In this document: in pieces, positions 54,064 to 64,000 of the stretch
Position numbering within the stretch: the first letter of the stretch is position 1
How the letters are laid out: each line of letters opens with the position of its first letter
Assembly: GCA_964006375.1 (NCBI GenBank)
Contig: OZ023269.1
Coordinates: 5,954,501-6,018,500 of the forward strand
Direction of reading: 5' to 3'
Length of the DNA: 64,000 bases
Origin: Tillus elongatus
Lineage: Eukaryota > Arthropoda > Insecta > Coleoptera > Cleridae
Position numbers and translations under genes: made by a program
The notes under the pieces: model-generated
What the model saw: only the letters and a program-made list of their open reading frames with translations
Databases searched by the model: none
What the model was told of the DNA's origin: nothing

Positions 54064-54240
54064 GGTGTTTCCAAATTGATGCGAAAAATTTTACAGGGTG
54101 ATTCTTTGGGGAAAAATAAGGGGTGTCTTTTTATTAAGTTTTTCTTGAAACCCCTTCTCCTCCAAGTTTTAATACTGTTTCTTTACCGAAATTTTATTAG
54201 CTGCGTTATGTTATGGAGTCTAACGTCACAAGGCGTGATA
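54061..54240 (+). mobile_element. Possible Tc1/mariner-type terminus inserted at (TA)n
   Basis: CAGGGTGTTTCCAAATTGATG, preceded by TA, resembles the CAGGxTGxxxCATTG terminus of the DD41D elements in this window, with TTTACAGGGTGATTCTTTGG just inside. No matching right end was found. Confidence 0.35.
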
Positions 54241-54686
54241 AATAATGATATTTATTGATTCTTGCTGTGGCATTGACATTTACGTAAAGACCCTGATAAA
54301 ATAAATTTGTGAGAAATGACTAGTTTATAATTCTTAAAACATCTAAGTAAATTCTTATAGAAGACACCTTTCTGATTTCTAAAAGTTTCACTTCAGAGTG
54401 GCAAAAGATTTACGACACGCTTATTATAATTTCCTAACCCTTTGTTTCCTTTTCATATCGACAAAATTTGAGATTTATACACTACGTGAAATAACGGGGT
54501 AAAAATACAATGCATTTATACTAGTGTGCTCGCTCTAGCTCACAGCTTTGGGAATGTAGGATACTATCGATCGACTATCCAGTTTAAAATAACTGAAGCC
54601 GTTATTTTCAACGGTTATTATTAAATAACGTTAACGGCTTCAACTGTTAACAGAAAATAACTGTTTTTTCCATCACTAATCTCTTA

Positions 54687-55060
54687 TGATGTCATCCATA
54701 TCACCACATTATTTCCAAGTTGCTTTTGTGGTTCTTCCAGTAACTATTTTCTTATTACCCATTTAGTACTGTTGATTATTTGGTACAAAACTACCCGAAC
54801 CCCGAAGTTTTTCTGCTTGGCGTATTTAGTATCCATAGCCCTAACTGGCCAAGGTTTTCAAATTCTGTAAATCGCATAGGACGAGCTGCTGGACCATTTG
54901 CTATCAACGGAAATCTGACTCAGCTACTTTTCCCCCCTAACTTTAAATGGTAGCGTATTCGCTGTATCGTTAAAAGAACAGGATAATCTACCTGCCCGCA
55001 AATTTGCTTTAAATTACAACAGGAAAGAGCCCACCAGCCTTTCCAGGTATAATTTTTAAA
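54687..55060. other. Unassigned stretch
   Basis: Nothing recognised. Confidence 0.4.
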
Positions 55061-55352
55061 ATTTGGGGACGCGGCAAGTGCGTTATGGTAGCGAATTTTC
55101 AGTAAATGCTTCAATTTTGCATAACTTAATTTTCTATAAGTCTATAAAATTGAATTTCGGCACGTAGTAAGGTATTCACGAGGGCAACACACCAACCAAA
55201 TTTTATCAAAATAACTTTTTAGATACACATTTTTTCTTCAGAAAAACCGGTCCGCTAGGTCTGGCTAACGAACTCGTCCAAGCCATTACCAAAAGAAAGA
55301 CTCGGCCGAGTTTCATCAAATTGGGTTAATGACTTTTGGAGTTATCGTGTGA

Positions 55353-55446
<94 letters not shown>

Positions 55447-55530
55447 TCAAACGGACCTTATTTGAAAAAATGTTCGCAAAGTCTCACCATGGATACCTCT
55501 CTTTTTTTTAAAATAAAAATTCGCTAAGAT
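55061..55530 (-). mobile_element. HINE-like element, nearly complete
   Basis: 3' hairpin ACGCG-GCAAG-TGCGT (55069-55083) and GTAGCGAATTTTCAG at the left, right block (AAAACCGGTCCGC, CATCAAATTGGG), (TA)n 55358-55443, and a worn 5' end (AAAATAAAAATTCGCTAA) near 55527. The left block lacks the ACTAGGACCCC phrase. Confidence 0.65.
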
Positions 55531-55598
55531 GTAAAAAATATTTTTCGCACATCGTATGGTTAAGCAAAATTTAGCCCGTCCCTAAAAAAAGAATAGTC

Positions 55599-55645
55599 TG
55601 GGCGCAGAAAATGCGTTACGGTAGCGAATTTTCATAGAAATATTA
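55599..55645 (-). mobile_element. HINE 3'-end fragment
   Basis: GGGCGCAGAAAATGCGTTAC then GTAGCGAATTTTCATAGAAA. Only the terminus is present. Confidence 0.5.
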
Positions 55646-56153
55646 TAGAAATTTTTAGGAAAATTACATTCTCTATATTTGGCACCTTCTTAGGTACTTC
55701 ATCAGGAGCCGAAAGCTGAAGAAAGTATTAGAAGTAGCCAGAAAGGAAACACCAAGAGAAGGTGAGACATCTCACTGGATTTTGATACTTCACACACAAC
55801 AAGGACACGGGACCACAGCATAAAACCTTGGTTACATGGTCACATTAATTAAACACGGTCCCTAGCGAAGCCTTAAAAAACGAAATCAGTTGCAGAAAAA
55901 AAAACATGTCCTCGTAAAGTCACATGAAAAGTTTCTACGGCTATGTTAAGTATGGAACGGTTTCACCAAGTTAGGGCAAGAGCAAACAACCAGATCTGCT
56001 ATTCAAATTAAATTAAGGCTTAAAAACTTTCATCCAATCTCTAGTAAATTTTCTTATACAAACATTCGTTAAAAAATTAATCGGAAATCACTACTAAAGA
56101 TCAGAACTCGTCTTGTAGGAGTCTATTATCTGATGACAAACGGTTTTTCACCC
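55646..56153. other. Unassigned stretch
   Basis: Nothing recognised. Confidence 0.4.
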
Positions 56154-56640
56154 AGTGGCGGCTGGTGATAAGGGGCACAGGGGCACGTGCCCAACTCAAA
56201 TTTCAATAGAAAAAATATAATTATTTTCATTTACAATAAATGACTTTTACAATGTTACTTTAATATTAATTAATTATATACGACAAACTATCCATATTCT
56301 AATTATTATTCACTCAGCATCCCGCCATCGTACTTTGACTTTGCATCCGGACACCGTAGTCGCATTACGCGTGATTGCGCTTTTGAATATGAATACATTG
56401 AAAGGCGTGGCCACATAGTTATCCAGCGCTCGTTTGTCATCGGGCGCTCAGACTGAACACGGCGAGGATGATGTTAAACTCGATTGTAAAAACCTGAAGG
56501 GGTCACACATGTTCAGTGACCGTTATAAGTGTCGTTTAGTGTGCAAGAAGTGTGTTTTTACTATTTTTGACTGTGAAACGTTTCAAAATTAATACGTTGA
56601 ACTTTTTATTGGCTAATAAAGACATAACATAAATTTTCTC
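56154..56640 (+). mobile_element. hAT-type element, 5' end
   Basis: It starts CAGTGGCGGCTGGTGATAAG and goes on to GGGGCACAGGGGCACGTGCC, a terminus typical of ZMYM/BED-type hAT elements. It may be the left end of the element whose C-terminal transposase piece lies at 58.36 kb. A jockey-group copy separates them. Confidence 0.6.
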
Positions 56641-56644
56641 TTAA

Positions 56645-58020
56645 TACAAGGAAAGCCTCTGGCCTTGACGAGATCCCAGCAATTGTTCTCAAAAAATGCG
56701 CGCTAGAACTTGCTCCTGTTTTGACTCGTCTGTTTCAGACATCTTACAATAGAGGCATATTCCATAGTAACTGGAAAACTGCTCGAGTACAACCCATCCC
56801 CAAAAAAGGATCAAAAGCGCTTCCTAGCAACTACAGGTCTATCTTTCTCCTTCCAGTCGTCTGAAAAGCGAAGGAAAAGTATATAAACACCTAATTACTA
56901 AAATTTTTTGAAAAGCACAGTCTAATTCACGACAGGCAGTATGGATTTCGTCAGCGCAGATCAACTGCCGACCTCCTTTCCTTCGTCATTCCTTCTTGGA
57001 ACAAATCTATGGAACTACACGGTGAATCCAAGATTGTCGCTCTAGACATATCCCAAGCATTCGACCAGGTCTGGGTCCTTCAAGGTTCAGCTTTAGCCCC
57101 TGCTTTGCTTCTTCTCCACATCAATGGCCTCCTCTCTAGCACATCCAACCCAGTTCACAGCTACGCGGACGACAGCACCCTCCACTCAAATACACAATAT
57201 TTCTAAGCCTGTCTCTTTAGCCCAATTAGATGAGGATCGCAGACTCATGGAGGGTTCTGTCTCTGTGGATCTCCAAAAAATATTAGACTGGAGAAGCAGA
57301 AATCTTGTACAATTCAACTCCACCAAATCTCAGTCTTGCTTGCTATCTCATAAGAGATACACCAGCACTAAACCCATCACAATGAACAACCAAGTTATTT
57401 AAAGTAATGAGTCCTTTTCACTTGTTAGCATTTCTGTGGATCGAAATCTCAATTGGCACCAACGTGTCACATCAATTGCAGAAGCGGCTGCTAAGAAATT
57501 AGGTTTCCTCTTCCGGGCTCGCAGATACTTTTCGTCAGCTAATCTCTATACTTTATATACTTTACAAATAAGGCCAAACCTCGCATACTGCTCCCACAAG
57601 TGGGGTGCCGCGCTTCTACACTCGCTATCCTGGACTTCATTCAGAAGAGAGCTATACGTCTCATAGGTGACCCTACCCCAACCCAAAGGCTACCATCCCT
57701 TCCCCACCGACGTGCCGTTGATGACCTTTCTCTCTTTTATAGATATCTGCACGGGCACTGCAGGAGTTTTCTTCCATAGTTCCTCCACCTGCTGCCCCCA
57801 ACAGATTTAACAGAGGAACAGAGCGAATGCACCCTTTTACTGGCCAGGTCACCAAACAAATTTGTCCCGTGGACTTCCAAGTTGTGGAATTCCTTGCCGG
57901 CGCATGTTTTGCCTTCTCCTCCGAACCTTCAAGTCCAGAATTAACAAGTTGCCTCTTTTCTCCTTGTCGATACCCACGGTACGATAGTATTTAGGCTGTA
58001 AGCCCTCGTTGTGAGTTGTT
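56645..58020 (+). pseudogene. Jockey-group LINE, copy 3 (RT to 3' end, broken)
   Basis: It contains RKASGLDEIPAIVLKKCALE, ARVQPIPKKGSKALPSNYRS, HDRQYGFRQRRSTADLLSFV and IVALDISQAFDQVW (motif A). A deletion then joins directly to LQGSALAPALLLLHINGLL and SYADDSTLHSN (catalytic box). Later come DLQKILDWRSRNLVQFNSTK, NLNWHQRVTSIAEAAAKKLG and IRPNLAYCSHKWGAA. The C-terminal part is readable in shifting frames to about 57990. It ends GTTGTTGAAATATATA, running straight into (TA)n. At least five breaks make it inactive. Confidence 0.8.
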
Positions 58021-58021
58021 G

Positions 58022-58177
<156 letters not shown>

Positions 58178-58363
58178 CGTACGAGATCTGAACGGAAATT
58201 GAACGATTAGGAAGGCCGATACCCGACTTGTATTTTCAAAACAGATGTAGGAAAATCGCGAAGTTTTTCACGAAAATTCATTAGTAGTATCTACGACAGA
58301 TTTAAGTGGTTATGTGGGTACCATAAAGAAAACAAACTGTGTTGTTTTATTTTTTAGTGATGG

Positions 58364-58570
58364 GTGAGAACCGAAGTGGAAGGTGTTAGTGCTTTCTTAA
58401 ATTTTCTAAAGGAAAATAACGTTAACAAAGCACTTTCCGACATTTATAAACTATGTTATATTGTAGTAACGATTCCAGTGACCACTTCAGAAAGCGAGGT
58501 GCTTTTATACTTTAAAATGCCACTTACAGCATTGGCCATGTTGTCCATCTATAATAAAAAAAAAGGTGAA
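58364..58570 (+). pseudogene. hAT transposase C-terminal dimerisation region (deleted)
   Basis: The frame reads FLNFLKENNVNKALSDIYKL, then CYIVVTIPVTTSESE and LTALAMLSI. These are the conserved end motifs of hAT transposases (usual text IYKLxxIxLTIPVTTAxxERSFSxLK...LxxLAxLSIE). The segment between SESE and LTALAMLSI, which should contain RSFSxLKxIKxxLR, is deleted in frame. The frame stays open straight into the mariner sequence. Confidence 0.75.
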
Positions 58571-58589
58571 ACAAATAGGGGGAATTCGT

Positions 58590-59604
58590 GTGCTCATCAA
58601 ACATTATTTTTTGCGGAAAAAAACATCACTCAAACCAAGGCTAAGCTTGATAACTACTATGGGAACTATGCACCATCAATTTCCATGGTAAAAAAGTGGT
58701 TTACTGAATTTTGTTGCGGCCGTACAAGCACAAATGACGCTGGACGTTCTGGAAACCCAGTTGAGGTCGCTACACCTGAAACAATTGAAAAAATTCACGA
58801 TATAGTGTTGGCCGATCGGAGATTGAAAGTACGGGAGATTGTGGAAGCGATATGCATATCAGATGGCTCGATTTTGCATGATCAGTTGGGTATCAGAAAG
58901 CTATCCGCAAGATCGGTGCCGCGTTTGCTCACAATAGACCACAAACGCAATAGTGTAACAACTTCGAAGGAGTGTTTGGCATTGTTCAACCGCAATAGCG
59001 CGAGGTTTTGGACCGTTTTGTAACCGTGGACGAATCATGGATTCATCACAACACACCAGAGACCGAGCAGTAGTCAAAGCAGTGGGTTTCTCCGTGCGAA
59101 TCGGCGCCGAAGAAGGCCAAGGTGAGTTTGTTAGCCAATAAAGTCATGGAGACCGTTTTTTTTTGGGATGCACGCGGTATAATCCACATTACCTTCAAAA
59201 GTGAAGAACAATCAATGGCGAATATTATGCCAACTTATTGGACCGATTCAGTGACGATTTGAAGAAAAAACGATCGTATTTGGCCAAGAAAAAAGTTATT
59301 GTCCACCAAGACAATGCAAGCGTGCACACATGTGTAGTCTCCATGGCGAAATTGCATAAATTAGGCTACAAATTGCTCCCTCATCCACCCTATTCTCCGG
59401 ATTTAGCCCCGACTGACAATTTATTGTTTCCAAACTTAAATAAATGCCCTGGCAGAAAGAGATTTGACATCAATGATGAAATCATGTTACAAATACCTAT
59501 TTTGAAGACCTCGACAAATCCTAGTTTTTTGGAAAGAATAAGAAAATTGGAGAAACGTTGGCCGAAGTGTATAAAGCTCAAAGGAGACTATGTTGAGAAA
59601 TAAA
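58590..59604 (+). pseudogene. mariner (DD34D) transposase, frameshifted
   Basis: HTH half: YYGNYAPSISMVKKWFTEFC, then GRTSTNDAGRSGNPVEV, LKVREIVEAICISDGS and LSARSVPRLLTIDHKRN (linker). A frameshift near 59010 ends the upstream frame at TVL, while TVDESWIHHNTPE (first catalytic Asp) reads on in another frame. A third frame from 59238 has VIVHQDNASVHTC (second Asp) and YSPDLAPTDN (third Asp), 34 residues apart, as in canonical mariners. The end LKGDYVEK is intact. The 3' inverted repeat follows (complement TACAAGGGTGGGTCAATAAG at 59651-59670). No 5' inverted repeat is visible because the left side joins hAT sequence. Confidence 0.85.
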
Positions 59605-59670
59605 ATGTTTTTTTGTCAAAAAACCTGTGTTTCATTCAAAAAGTCACGGACTTATTGACCCACCCTTGTA

Positions 59671-60347
59671 TTATATCAACCAACCTAAAAATGTGGTAAA
59701 AAACAAAACAAAAATGGTATAACATGGATTCATATTTTAAATTACTAGTTTGATAACATATTTTAAAAATGTGCGAATGGTCTGACGACCGCAGCCATGA
59801 AAGAAGACAACACATACACAAACACGATAACATATTTTACTTTAAAATCATGAGCACGATAATTTAATGACGAAAGACTAAAAAGCGAATTAATGTAATT
59901 CTCGAATATCGAACTCAGTTTCAAATTCAATACAGTCAACATTTAATAGCACAAATTGAGTCATATATTGCCAGGATATAAAAGCCAAAATGAATTATCA
60001 AACTAGTAACCTAGTTAGCCTTTTGTAAACGTTGCAAAACAATTTTTAAAACATTTCTGCGGCCCCTAAGTAAACACATGCATTATAAAATAATTTTATT
60101 ACAGTTCTGTAAAAGCTTTTTAGTAATTTCTGGTATACACTATAAAGTAGAAATGCAACATGAAATAACAACAGTAAAATCAAACGCCAAGCAAATTATA
60201 CCAAAATTAGCTTCGTCAATTTGATTATTTTGTGCATTAAAACATGGGACAATTTGTTTTATACATCATTATTTCATAATATTCAATTGCTTACCATCTG
60301 TAATACTCGGATTCGATTGTTTTAGTACCTCCAACCCTTGCCATTTT
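59671..60347. other. Unassigned; one short repeat
   Basis: GAATGGTCTGACGACCGCAG at about 59775 resembles 39.66 kb. Nothing else recognised. Confidence 0.4.
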
Positions 60348-60478
60348 TAGTGAATTTTTATTTTAAAAAAATCACTAATCGAGAGGTATCGATGATGAGA
60401 CTTTGCAAAAATTTTTGCAAATTAGCGCGAACTAGGACCCCTAGAACCCATATCCGGGGTCAGTTTCAATTTTTATAT

Positions 60479-60567
<89 letters not shown>

Positions 60568-61084
60568 TGATAACTCAAACAATAATTAACCGATCTCGAT
60601 TAAACTTGGCAAGTGGTTTTCTTTTATTAATGGCTTGGATGAGTTCGTTGGCCAGAAAAATGGGGCAGGGTTTTCCGGGAAAATTTTGAGTTTTCTTTCG
60701 AAAAAAAATTTTTCCTCCGAAAGGAACAAAGCTGTTTTAATGAGATTTACTATATATGTTGCCTTGGGAGAGATCTTACTACGTACAGAAATTCAACTTT
60801 CTAAGTTTATAAAAAAATTGAGTTGTTCAAATTGTAAATTTTCTTTCGAATTTTTTTTTCTCCGAAAATTACAAAGTTATTTTTTTGAAATTTAGTAGAT
60901 ATCTTGCGTTAGGATAGACCTTACTCCACACCAAAATTAAACTCTCTAAGTTTATAGAAAATTGAGTTATTCAAATTTGAAGCATTTAATATTTATTTAA
61001 CATGAAGTTTTTACCACAGAAATCGTAGAAACGATGAGACGATTTTCACGTCTCTAGTTTCAGGATCACATGAGAGGATAGGCA
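60348..61084 (+). mobile_element. HINE composite copy B, first HINE module
   Basis: Here the 5' hairpin is present (TAGTGAATTTTTA...AAAAAAATCACTAA, 60348-60376), followed by the left block, (TA)n 60482-60562, right block and two modules. After GAAGCATTTAATA it departs into the same lead sequence as copy A, including the GAGACG...CGTCTC hairpin at about 61036. Confidence 0.7.
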
Positions 61085-61450
61085 GTGGCATGTTTAAAAC
61101 TAATGTACATGCAGTTTGTTATTCTGCAGATGATGTTTTCAATATATGGTGAATGTAACAGAATAGTTGAGACAACAGTTCGAACATTTAACAACAGATT
61201 CCTTTATTTGGCTCCAATGAATAGAACAAAATTCAGCAGAATTAAAAGTAAGCCGTCAAGTCATGGAATAATACTGACACGACGAGTTGTTAAACGTTTC
61301 AAAATTGAATACAATGAAATGAATGAAATTATAGTTCTTGCATATTTTGAAGCATGTCTACAAAGTTCGTCAAGAAGTAGGTCTCGAGATTTGGGTTTAT
61401 CTATCTGGGCAATACACAGAATATTGAGAAAGCACAATATGCATAATTAG
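61085..61450 (+). CDS. HTH (DUF4817-like) protein inside a HINE composite, copy B
   Basis: The 121-codon frame is the second copy of the protein at 13.55 kb. Residues from FSIYGECNRIVETTVR to SIWAIHRILRKHNMHN are almost the same (differences include I/T, S/P, D/Y and L/S). An 11-base deletion changes the frame upstream of FSIYGECN, so the N-terminus (MACLKLMYMQFVILQ) differs, and copy A looks closer to the original. The stop TAG again coincides with the HINE terminus. No DDE domain follows. Function unknown; DNA binding is inferred only from resemblance to transposase HTH regions. Confidence 0.5.
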   Translation: MACLKLMYMQFVILQMMFSIYGECNRIVETTVRTFNNRFLYLAPMNRTKFSRIKSKPSSHGIILTRRVVKRFKIEYNEMNEIIVLAYFEACLQSSSRSRSRDLGLSIWAIHRILRKHNMHN

Positions 61451-61568
61451 TGAATTTTTATTTTTAAAAAAATCACTAATAGAGAGGTATCGATGGTGAG
61501 ACTCTGCAAAAATTCTTTCAAATGAGTGCGAACTAGGACCCCTAGTCCGGGGTCAGTTTCAATTTATA

Positions 61569-61661
<93 letters not shown>

Positions 61662-62132
61662 CGTTTGATAACTCAAAAAATAATTAACCGATTTCGATGA
61701 AACTTGCAAGTGCCTTTCTTTTATAAATGGCTTGGATGAGTTCGTTAGCCAGAAAAATCGGACGGGGTTTTCCGGGAAAATTTTGAGTTTTCTTTCGAAA
61801 AAAAATTTTTTCTCCGAAAGTAGCAAAGCTGTTTTAATGAAATTTACTATATATATTGCCTCAGGAGATATCTTACTATGTACCAAAATTCAACTTTCTA
61901 AGTTTAGAAAAAATTGAGTTATTCAAATTTTAAATTTTCTTTCAAAAAATTTTTTTTTCTTCGAAAATTACAAAGTTATTTCAATAAAATTTTGTGGATA
62001 TCTTGACTTAGGAAAGACCTTACTACATATTAAAATTAAACTCTCTAAGTTTATAGAAAATTGAGTTATTTAAATGTGAAGCATTTAATAAAAATTAACT
62101 ACCATAACGCACTTGCTGCGTCCCGAGTTTTT
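61448..62132 (+). mobile_element. HINE composite copy B, second HINE module (complete)
   Basis: 5' hairpin at 61448, a shortened left block (ACTAGGACCCCTAGTCCGGG, with the usual AACCCATAT deleted), (TA)n 61575-61648 ending in TATG units, right block with modules, TTAACTACCATA and hairpin ACGCA-CTTGC-TGCGT (62107-62121), ending CCCGAGTTTTT. Confidence 0.7.
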
Positions 62133-62334
62133 GTATCTCAGAAAACTGCCATCTTTGAATTGCGTCTTCTTATAAAACAATTATGTATTAATATCAAGCA
62201 TTGTATGATAATTAATCTACTATGCAATTTCCATAAAACATTTGGTTGGTACTATTGCGACACGACCGAATTGCTTTTAAACCCGTTTCTTGTTGGGGAT
62301 GCATGACTTTCTGTTTCTGTTTCTGAAATTTTTG

Positions 62335-62385
62335 TGACGCAGCAAGTGCGTTATGGTAGTGAATTTTCATAGGTATTGTACACTT
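62335..62385 (-). mobile_element. HINE 3'-end fragment
   Basis: The hairpin ACGCA-GCAAG-TGCGT (62337-62351) is followed by GTAGTGAATTTTCATAGG. The rest of the element is missing or unrecognisable. Confidence 0.6.
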
Positions 62386-64000
62386 TTAGTACGGAACATT
62401 ACCAAAATAAATGCTTTGAATTTAAACATACCTTGAAGATCGATTTTAGAGGTCCTAATACCCGCATATTTGAAGAATTTTTTCGCGGGTGTTACCATCG
62501 ACATCTCTCTATTATCAAAAAAATACTTTAATCTTGTGTTATGGCCCCTTTTAAAAAATGCCCAAAACTCAATTTTCTATGAAGCTATAAAATTTATATC
62601 CTGTTACGGTCGACTTTTGAGCTACCGTACCATTTTGTTTGCTCTACCAAAAATTAAATGACTCTTGAATTTTGCTTAAATTACTGAATGGTGAATAAAC
62701 TATATAATTAAAAGTTATCTGAAAATTCGACATTATTTTTACTATCGTAGCACACTTCTGACATATCTGTAATAATATTTTTGGAGGAACTGTGGTTTAT
62801 CAAGCATCGAAAGATTTAACCGCTGAAATATCGAATACAGTGAAGGATTGTTTGATCTATGGGTCTTTGTATTCTCCGAAATCATATTCAACGGCGTAGT
62901 TAAGAGACTCTTGATATAAATAAAATACAATGTAACGTCGATTTAATATATCAAGCGCACCTCTTCAATAACGACGTTATAGTTTTTATGTATAAGCAGA
63001 AGAAAAATCAATATTTTAGCAATTGAAGGTGACCTTTAGTTCTTTGGATCTGTCTTTTTCTTTCTAGTTGGATCAGTCCCTCGAGATGTAACAAGACTGA
63101 GTAGTTGTTCCGTTAAAATACGCAAGTTAATTTGAATTATGGAAGTTTCTAGTGGCACAAGTATAAGGAACGCACCGAGTCCTTCCTAGTAGACTGGCGG
63201 GGTTGAAAGTCTATAAATATGAGTGGTAGCAAAGCAAGAGACGGGATTTCGTCTGCAAGAGCGTGAAACAACACTACCTCTTAATAAAAAAGTATTTAAA
63301 AATTCCCAACATTTGTTATGTAAATAGTCACTAATGTCGTCAAATTGAGATGAGTGGTGTTCTCTGTTGCCTACTTGGTGTGTATGGCCTCATCTCGAAA
63401 ATTTGGTAAGCAATTGTATCTCTTTAACTTACGTTACACAATTTTAAAGGGGATTTTCTCTTTTAAATAATGTAGAGGTCCTGACGCTGGGGTACAGACC
63501 ACCTCTGATCAATAATCTTCCTGGTTGCGGAATATTAGCTTGCAATGAGTGATCTCCTGGCTCCGGTGTATCAGCCGGCTTAAAGAATTTATCCGCTAAC
63601 TCCTGGGTGATGCTAATGCACTGTCTGAATACAGGGCGGCGCAAATTCTCTGACTCTTGAATACAGGGTCATTGACAAGAATTACCTGACTGGATTTAAT
63701 GGTAATTCAACTCAACGAACACAAGTGAGTTTTTCTTTTCATCTAGCCACTGATAATTATCTTCCCGTCTAGAGCATTATTATGGAAAAGAAAAGCCAGA
63801 TAAGAAACTTGATATATTTATCTTTATTACAAGTGTACCAGTTTCACCCAATTATACTTATTTTTCTCTTATCGCGACATTTAATGTGACGTTGCTATGA
63901 TTTTGTTTGTGTTAATAGAGCGATTTTAAATTGGTTCTTCTACCCCTATCCAATATCAATTAAAAATGCGTATGTGATTATTTTTTCTAATTATTTAGAC
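62386..64000. other. Unassigned; possible LTR-like patch
   Basis: No coding motif. About 63090-63290 has a TATA-like CTATAAATATGAG and a later AATAAAAAAG, which could be a decayed retrotransposon LTR; no second LTR or primer site was seen. A 66-codon minus-strand frame (63444-63644) is not recognised. Confidence 0.3.

Larger units (their letters stand above)
53265..54678. mobile_element. hAT-type non-autonomous element with perfect 8-bp TSDs
   Basis: TIRs are TAGTGATGG at the left and the complement CCATCACTA at the right. Both are flanked by ATCTCTTA (53257-53264 and 54679-54686). An 8-bp duplication and a TAGTG terminus are hAT hallmarks. The subterminal regions are rich in GTTAAC/GTTATT motifs, and a GTGTGCTCGCTC...ACAGCTTTxGGAA phrase occurs at both 53533 and 54525. 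No transposase is encoded. A TA tract and another transposon end are nested inside. Confidence 0.8.

Noticed and set aside
59775..59810. Hammerhead-like CTGACGA...GAAA near the GTCTGACGACC phrase
   Set aside because: The ten bases between the boxes cannot form a stem II, and the related copy at 39.66 kb lacks the GAAA box.

Overview
The window looks like intergenic, repeat-dominated DNA from an arthropod, most likely an insect nuclear genome. It is AT-rich, carries about twenty long (TA)n tracts and is packed with decayed transposable elements typical of insects. I recognise no host gene, no rRNA gene and no functional tRNA gene. Nearly every coding-like stretch is a broken piece of a mobile element; most of the many long open frames made of alternating Ile and Tyr are just (TA)n read as protein.

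Layout. 0-6 kb: a Penelope terminal fragment, a TA-centred foldback, a Penelope reverse-transcriptase fragment, two LINE fragments meeting tail to tail at a short GGTTAGG motif, and an RTE/L1-like C-terminus. 7-9.3 kb: an R4/Dong-like LINE with a restriction-like endonuclease domain and a (TAA)n tail. 9.9-12.3 kb: a small hAT derivative, an R1-like LINE fragment and a jockey-like fragment. 12.6-18.6 kb: a cluster of a non-autonomous family (Helentron/HINE-like) with a 5' hairpin, a (TA)n core and a 3' hairpin; one unit carries a 120-codon HTH ORF. 19-25 kb: a SINE, half of a DD41D-type transposon and a 4-kb palindrome. 26-33 kb: HINE, gypsy, LINE, piggyBac and DD41D remnants. 34-39.4 kb: two DD41D-type transposons with long TIRs, separated by a HINE copy. 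40-50 kb: a DD41D relic interrupted by a SINE, a jockey fragment, Penelope GIY-YIG and hammerhead-bearing segments, a HINE copy and a second large palindrome holding another transposon. 51-60 kb: a SINE, a hAT element with perfect 8-bp TSDs, HINE copies, another hAT fused to a jockey copy and a mariner. 60.3-62.1 kb: a second copy of the HINE composite with the HTH ORF. The last 1.6 kb is unassigned.

Two points stand out. Three Penelope copies keep a 41-nt hammerhead-ribozyme-like motif. The two HTH-bearing HINE composites keep the same open frame, and its stop codon is supplied by the first bases of the downstream HINE terminus. Family names come from motif recognition by eye; no database search or alignment software was run.
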